Source of the DNA: AC-50 sp035640455
GTDB lineage: Bacteria; Actinomycetota; Thermoleophilia; Gaiellales; Gaiellaceae
Assembly: GCA_035640455.1 (NCBI GenBank)
Contig: DASQWB010000117.1
Coordinates: forward strand, 1-8,678
DNA: 8,678 nt
Reading direction: 5' to 3'
Position 1 is the first letter of the stretch, and each line of letters starts with the position of its first letter. The position numbers were made by a program, and so were the translations under genes. Positions 6,121 to 8,678 of this stretch are shown here, piece after piece. A model generated the notes under the pieces. It was not told the origin of the DNA, searched no databases, and saw only the letters and a list, made by a program, of their open reading frames with translations.

Positions 6121-6306
6121 GGCCTCGCGGCCGCGGCCGTCTTGGCTCGGCGCCTAGGTAAGGCAGCCCCGACCTCCTCCCCGCCTCGAGCCTATCGCCG
6201 GCCGGCGCACGTGTCTGTGCCGACTTCGGGCCGAAACCCTTGCGGCGCGCGGCCCGGTGCAGGACGACCGCTTCCGACGCGGGCACGGGGCTAGACTCGG
6301 GCGCGG
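6121..6306 (+). other. Intergenic region with GC-rich palindromes
   Basis: This 186-nt gap has no convincing ORF. It holds short perfect palindromes, CGCGGCCGCG (6126-6135) and CGCCGGCCGGCG (6196-6207), and TTCGG/CCGAA arms around one base near 6225-6235. None has a U-tract, so no intrinsic terminator is claimed. Its last 15 nt carry the candidate -10 box of the next gene. Confidence 0.4.
6292..6297 (+). promoter_or_regulatory. Candidate -10 box for a leaderless GT-PHP transcript
   Basis: TAGACT fits TAnnnT and ends 9 nt before ATG 6307. A short purine run (CGCGG) is the only thing directly upstream of the ATG. No clear -35 is visible. Confidence 0.35.
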
Positions 6307-8037
6307 ATGAGCCTCCGCATCTGCCTCGTCTCGCCGTTCGCGTGGTCGCAGCCGCACGACGTGAACGAGCACGTCGCAGGCGTCGCCGCGGGACTGCGGG
6401 AGCTTGGATACCACGTGACGATTCTCGCGCCGTCGACCCGCGCCTCCGATCTCGTGGCCGGGCGCCGCGCGCTCCTCGACGGCGGTAACACCGACGTCAT
6501 CGCCCTCGGGCCGGCGGTGCCTGTCTCGCGGCGCAGCCGCGTCGGCGTTCCCGTGGGCGTGCGGGCGAACCTCGCGCTCGCTCTCGCCGCCGGCCGCTAC
6601 GACGTCGTCCACGGCTTCGAGGCCGGCCTGCCGAGCCTCTCGTACCTCGCGCTGCGCGACGCGCAGGCGCTCACGGTGGCGACCTTTCTCTCGGCCGAAC
6701 GGCTCGGCTACCCGCCGGGACGGATGCAGCGCGAGCGGCTCCTCGCCCGCCTGGACGCGCTCGCCGCGACGAGCGCCGAGACGGCCGAGGCCGCCGCGCT
6801 CCGCTTCCCCGGCGAGTACACCGTCGTGTCGCCTGGGGTCGACCTCGACCTCTTCCGTCCCGGCGAGAAGCGCCGCCTCGCGGTCCTCGAATGGCGACCG
6901 GCGGAGCGGGCGCTGGCGCGGGCGGTGATCCGGGTGCTGCGCGAGCTCCCCGACTGGGAGCTCGTCCTCCTCCGGACGAAGCCGCTCTCCGGCCGGCCGT
7001 ACCGGCCGCCGTCCCTGCGCGACCGGATCCATGTCCGGACCGCCCGCGACGGCCGCTCGAGAGCGCAGATCTTCCGCGAGGCGAGCATCGTCGTTCCCGC
7101 GCTCACCGGCCTGCCTCGGGTCAGGCTCGAGGCGGCGGCCGCCGGGGCGGCGATCGCTGCGCCGCCGGGGATGCGCGAGCAGCCGGAGCTCGCGGCCGCC
7201 GCGCTCGCGCGGCTCGCCGAGGACGAGGAGCACCGCGCGGGGACGGCGGCGAAGAACCGGGCGGAGGCGGAGACCCAGAGCTTTGCCGCCGTCGCCTCCG
7301 AGCTCGATGCCCTCTATCGGCGGCTCGCCCGCCGGCGCCGGCCGCGGCCCGCAGCCGATCCGCTCGGCGAGCGCGACTGGATCCTCTGCGACCTCCACAC
7401 CCACACGAGCTGGTCGCACGACTGCCGCATCGGGGTGGCCGAGCTGCTCGACCACGCCGAACTCGAGGGCCTCGGCGCGATCGCGGTCACCGACCACAAC
7501 GTCTTCGGCGGCGCGCAGGAGGCGGTCGAGCTGGCGCGGACCCGCGACCTCGTCGTCATCCCCGGCGAGGAGATGAAGACCGCAGGACAGGGCGAGGTGA
7601 TCGGCCTTTTCCTCTCGGAGGAGATCCCTCGCGGCCTCACCTTCGAGGAGACGATCGCCGCGATCCGCGCCCAGGGTGGGCTCGTCTACCTCCCCCACCC
7701 CTTCGACCGGCTGCACGCGATCCCCGACGCACCGACCCTGCAGCGGCACCTCGCCGACATCGACGTCTTCGAGGTCTATAACGCGCGGCTCCTCTTCGAG
7801 GCCTACAACGAGGAGGCGCTGCGGTTCGCGACGAAGTACAACCTGACGATGGGCGCCGGCTCCGACGCGCACGTCCTCCAGGGCCTCGGGACCGGCGCGC
7901 TGCGGATGCGCGCGTTCGACGGACCGGAGGAGTTCCTCGTCAGTCTGCGCACGGCCCAGGTGCTCCGCCGGCCGAAGTCGCTCGTCTACCTCCAGTCGCT
8001 CAAGTGGGTCGCGCAGGCCAAGGAAAGAGTCCGCTAG
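6307..8037 (+). CDS. PimA-like GT4 glycosyltransferase-fold domain fused to a PHP phosphoesterase domain
   Basis: A 576-residue two-domain protein. Residues 1-340 follow the pattern of GT-B family 4 enzymes, closest in appearance to PimA: RICLVSPFAW (4-13), HVAGVAAGLRELGYHVTILAPS (22-43), YDVVHGFEAGLPSLSYLAL (98-116), PGVDLDLF (176-183). Key PimA positions are changed: the catalytic His of ATFH is L128 (ATFL), the first Glu of the E-x7-E motif is T267 (E275 remains), and no G-R-x(n)-K-G donor-phosphate motif is seen. An Arg/Pro-rich linker (about 341-355) leads to a PHP domain (357-555) with complete metal motifs: H364-T-H366, H371, D396-H397, E421-E422, H464 and SDAH (D520, H522). PHP domains hydrolyse phosphoesters such as histidinol phosphate or short nucleotides. 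The substrate here is unknown. A sugar- or inositol-lipid-directed phosphoesterase using a dead glycosyltransferase as a binding module is an inference. Confidence 0.88.
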   Translation: MSLRICLVSPFAWSQPHDVNEHVAGVAAGLRELGYHVTILAPSTRASDLVAGRRALLDGGNTDVIALGPAVPVSRRSRVGVPVGVRANLALALAAGRYDVVHGFEAGLPSLSYLALRDAQALTVATFLSAERLGYPPGRMQRERLLARLDALAATSAETAEAAALRFPGEYTVVSPGVDLDLFRPGEKRRLAVLEWRPAERALARAVIRVLRELPDWELVLLRTKPLSGRPYRPPSLRDRIHVRTARDGRSRAQIFREASIVVPALTGLPRVRLEAAAAGAAIAAPPGMREQPELAAAALARLAEDEEHRAGTAAKNRAEAETQSFAAVASELDALYRRLARRRRPRPAADPLGERDWILCDLHTHTSWSHDCRIGVAELLDHAELEGLGAIAVTDHNVFGGAQEAVELARTRDLVVIPGEEMKTAGQGEVIGLFLSEEIPRGLTFEETIAAIRAQGGLVYLPHPFDRLHAIPDAPTLQRHLADIDVFEVYNARLLFEAYNEEALRFATKYNLTMGAGSDAHVLQGLGTGALRMRAFDGPEEFLVSLRTAQVLRRPKSLVYLQSLKWVAQAKERVR

Positions 8038-8047
8038 CCGAGAACCT

Positions 8048-8055
8048 GGAAAGAG
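8048..8055 (+). promoter_or_regulatory. Shine-Dalgarno deciding the start of the UDG-like gene
   Basis: GGAAAGAG lies 5 nt before GTG 8061. The reading frame is open back to 8004 inside the preceding gene, but no good start with a ribosome site exists there, so GTG 8061 is preferred. Confidence 0.5.
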
Positions 8056-8060
8056 CCGCC

Positions 8061-8648
8061 GTGTGTGCCGTTCCCACCGACGAGATCTACGAGAAATACC
8101 TGCAAAAGGCCATTCTCGAGATCAACGAGCTCGGCGACGAGATCGCCCGCGCCGCGGGCGGCGAGCGCGTGCCCGTGCTCGGCTCCGGTCACCCGCTGGC
8201 GGACATCTTCCTGCTCAAGTGGGCGCCGCAGCCGGCCGAGGTGCAGGAGGGTGTCGCCTTCTTCGGCCGGGCGGGCCAGGCGATCCTGAAGTCGCTCCAG
8301 CGCCTGCGGGTCGATCCGATGGCCGTCTACGGCACAAACTGCCTCAAATTCGCGGACAGCGACGAGGAGGAGTCGCGCCCGTTCCTCGCGCGCGAGCTCC
8401 ACGTCGTCGGGCCGAAGCTCCTCGTCGCGATGGGCACGCCTGCGGTCGCGTTCCTGAACTCGATCCGGTTCCCGCTCGCCGACGCCCTCGACGCGGACGC
8501 TGACGGTCTCCAGCGCTGGACGCCGACGATCCAGGCGCTCGTCGTGCCCGACATCGACGAGTCGCTCGACGAGCAGCCGGCGAAGACGCGCTTCTGGAAC
8601 GCGTTCAAGGCGCTCGGCCCCTGGTGGGCGGAGCTTCCGCCGTACTGA
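8061..8648 (+). CDS. Uracil-DNA glycosylase superfamily protein, divergent and lacking catalytic motifs
   Basis: A 195-residue cytosolic protein with the layout of family-4-like uracil-DNA glycosylases: a nucleotide-fold core with VAFFGRAGQAILKSL (65-79, matching the family's PFVGRAG...LL), then a strand ending YGTNCLKF (90-97, matching TNVVKC), then PKLLVAMGTPAVAFL (118-132, matching P..I..LG..A...L). The catalytic GEAPG-type motif is replaced by KWAPQP (53-58), and the late HPS-type motif by VPDIDES (162-168). Only two cysteines remain (C2, C94), so the four-cysteine iron-sulfur site is absent. Family membership is fairly clear; uracil-excision activity is doubtful. It starts 24 nt after the GT-PHP stop and is probably co-transcribed. 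A shared job with that gene is not evident. Confidence 0.75.
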   Translation: MCAVPTDEIYEKYLQKAILEINELGDEIARAAGGERVPVLGSGHPLADIFLLKWAPQPAEVQEGVAFFGRAGQAILKSLQRLRVDPMAVYGTNCLKFADSDEEESRPFLARELHVVGPKLLVAMGTPAVAFLNSIRFPLADALDADADGLQRWTPTIQALVVPDIDESLDEQPAKTRFWNAFKALGPWWAELPPY

Positions 8649-8678
8649 GCCGGCGGGCGGCCGCCTTCACCGCCCTCG

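Noticed and set aside
6154..7872. Minus-strand ORF of 572 codons opposite GT-PHP
   Set aside because: Its composition (Arg/Glu/Gly/Val repeats) is that of an antisense shadow, and the plus strand carries clear PHP and GT-B motifs.
8649..8678. GC-rich palindrome (GGCGGCCGCC) after the UDG-like gene as a terminator
   Set aside because: It has no loop or U-tract, and the window ends 30 nt after the stop, so nothing can be concluded.

Overview
The window is uniformly GC-rich, with codons strongly favouring G/C at the third position. It looks like chromosomal DNA of an actinomycete-type bacterium. The best lineage clue is a three-gene block that makes phosphatidylinositol phosphate with actinobacterial-type enzymes: a myo-inositol-phosphate synthase very like mycobacterial Ino1 and a PgsA1-like CDP-alcohol phosphotransferase. 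Several starts also look leaderless, and the glycosyltransferase-like gene resembles PimA. DnaK, however, keeps the extra segment near residues 74-100 that mycobacterial DnaK lacks. I therefore favour a deep-branching class such as Thermoleophilia; this is inference. I see no tRNA, rRNA, CRISPR array, insertion sequence or phage gene.

Layout. (1) 1-1102, minus strand: 5' part of dnaK, running off the window. (2) 1103-1227: divergent intergenic region with the dnaK Shine-Dalgarno and promoter-like sequences for both directions. (3) 1228-2217: moaA, molybdenum cofactor synthesis. (4) 2333-5203: a tight operon-like trio on the plus strand: a PAP2/inositol-phosphorylceramide-synthase-like membrane protein, a PIP synthase, and an inositol-1-phosphate synthase whose frame carries two N-terminal ribbon-helix-helix (RHH) DNA-binding domains. 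(5) 5253-6120: secreted M23 peptidase with two peptidoglycan-binding domains, broken by a single-base frameshift in a G5 run. (6) 6307-8037: a PimA-like glycosyltransferase fold without its catalytic residues, fused to an intact PHP metallo-phosphoesterase domain. (7) 8061-8648: a uracil-DNA-glycosylase-superfamily protein lacking the family's catalytic and iron-sulfur motifs.

How the genes fit together. Ino1 turns glucose 6-phosphate into inositol phosphate, and the PgsA-like enzyme joins it to CDP-diacylglycerol to give phosphatidylinositol phosphate. The upstream PAP2-type protein is placed to act on that lipid or its dephosphorylated form. The most striking point is the RHH-RHH-Ino1 fusion. 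It begins inside a repeated GTGCTA/TAGCAC element that is also a perfect 9-bp hairpin capped by a C(UUCG)G tetraloop. Together these suggest an enzyme that represses its own synthesis, as PutA does for proline catabolism. An internal ATG with a good Shine-Dalgarno could also make a regulator-free Ino1 of normal length. The remaining genes look like ordinary neighbours, although two of them appear to be enzyme folds without their usual catalytic residues.
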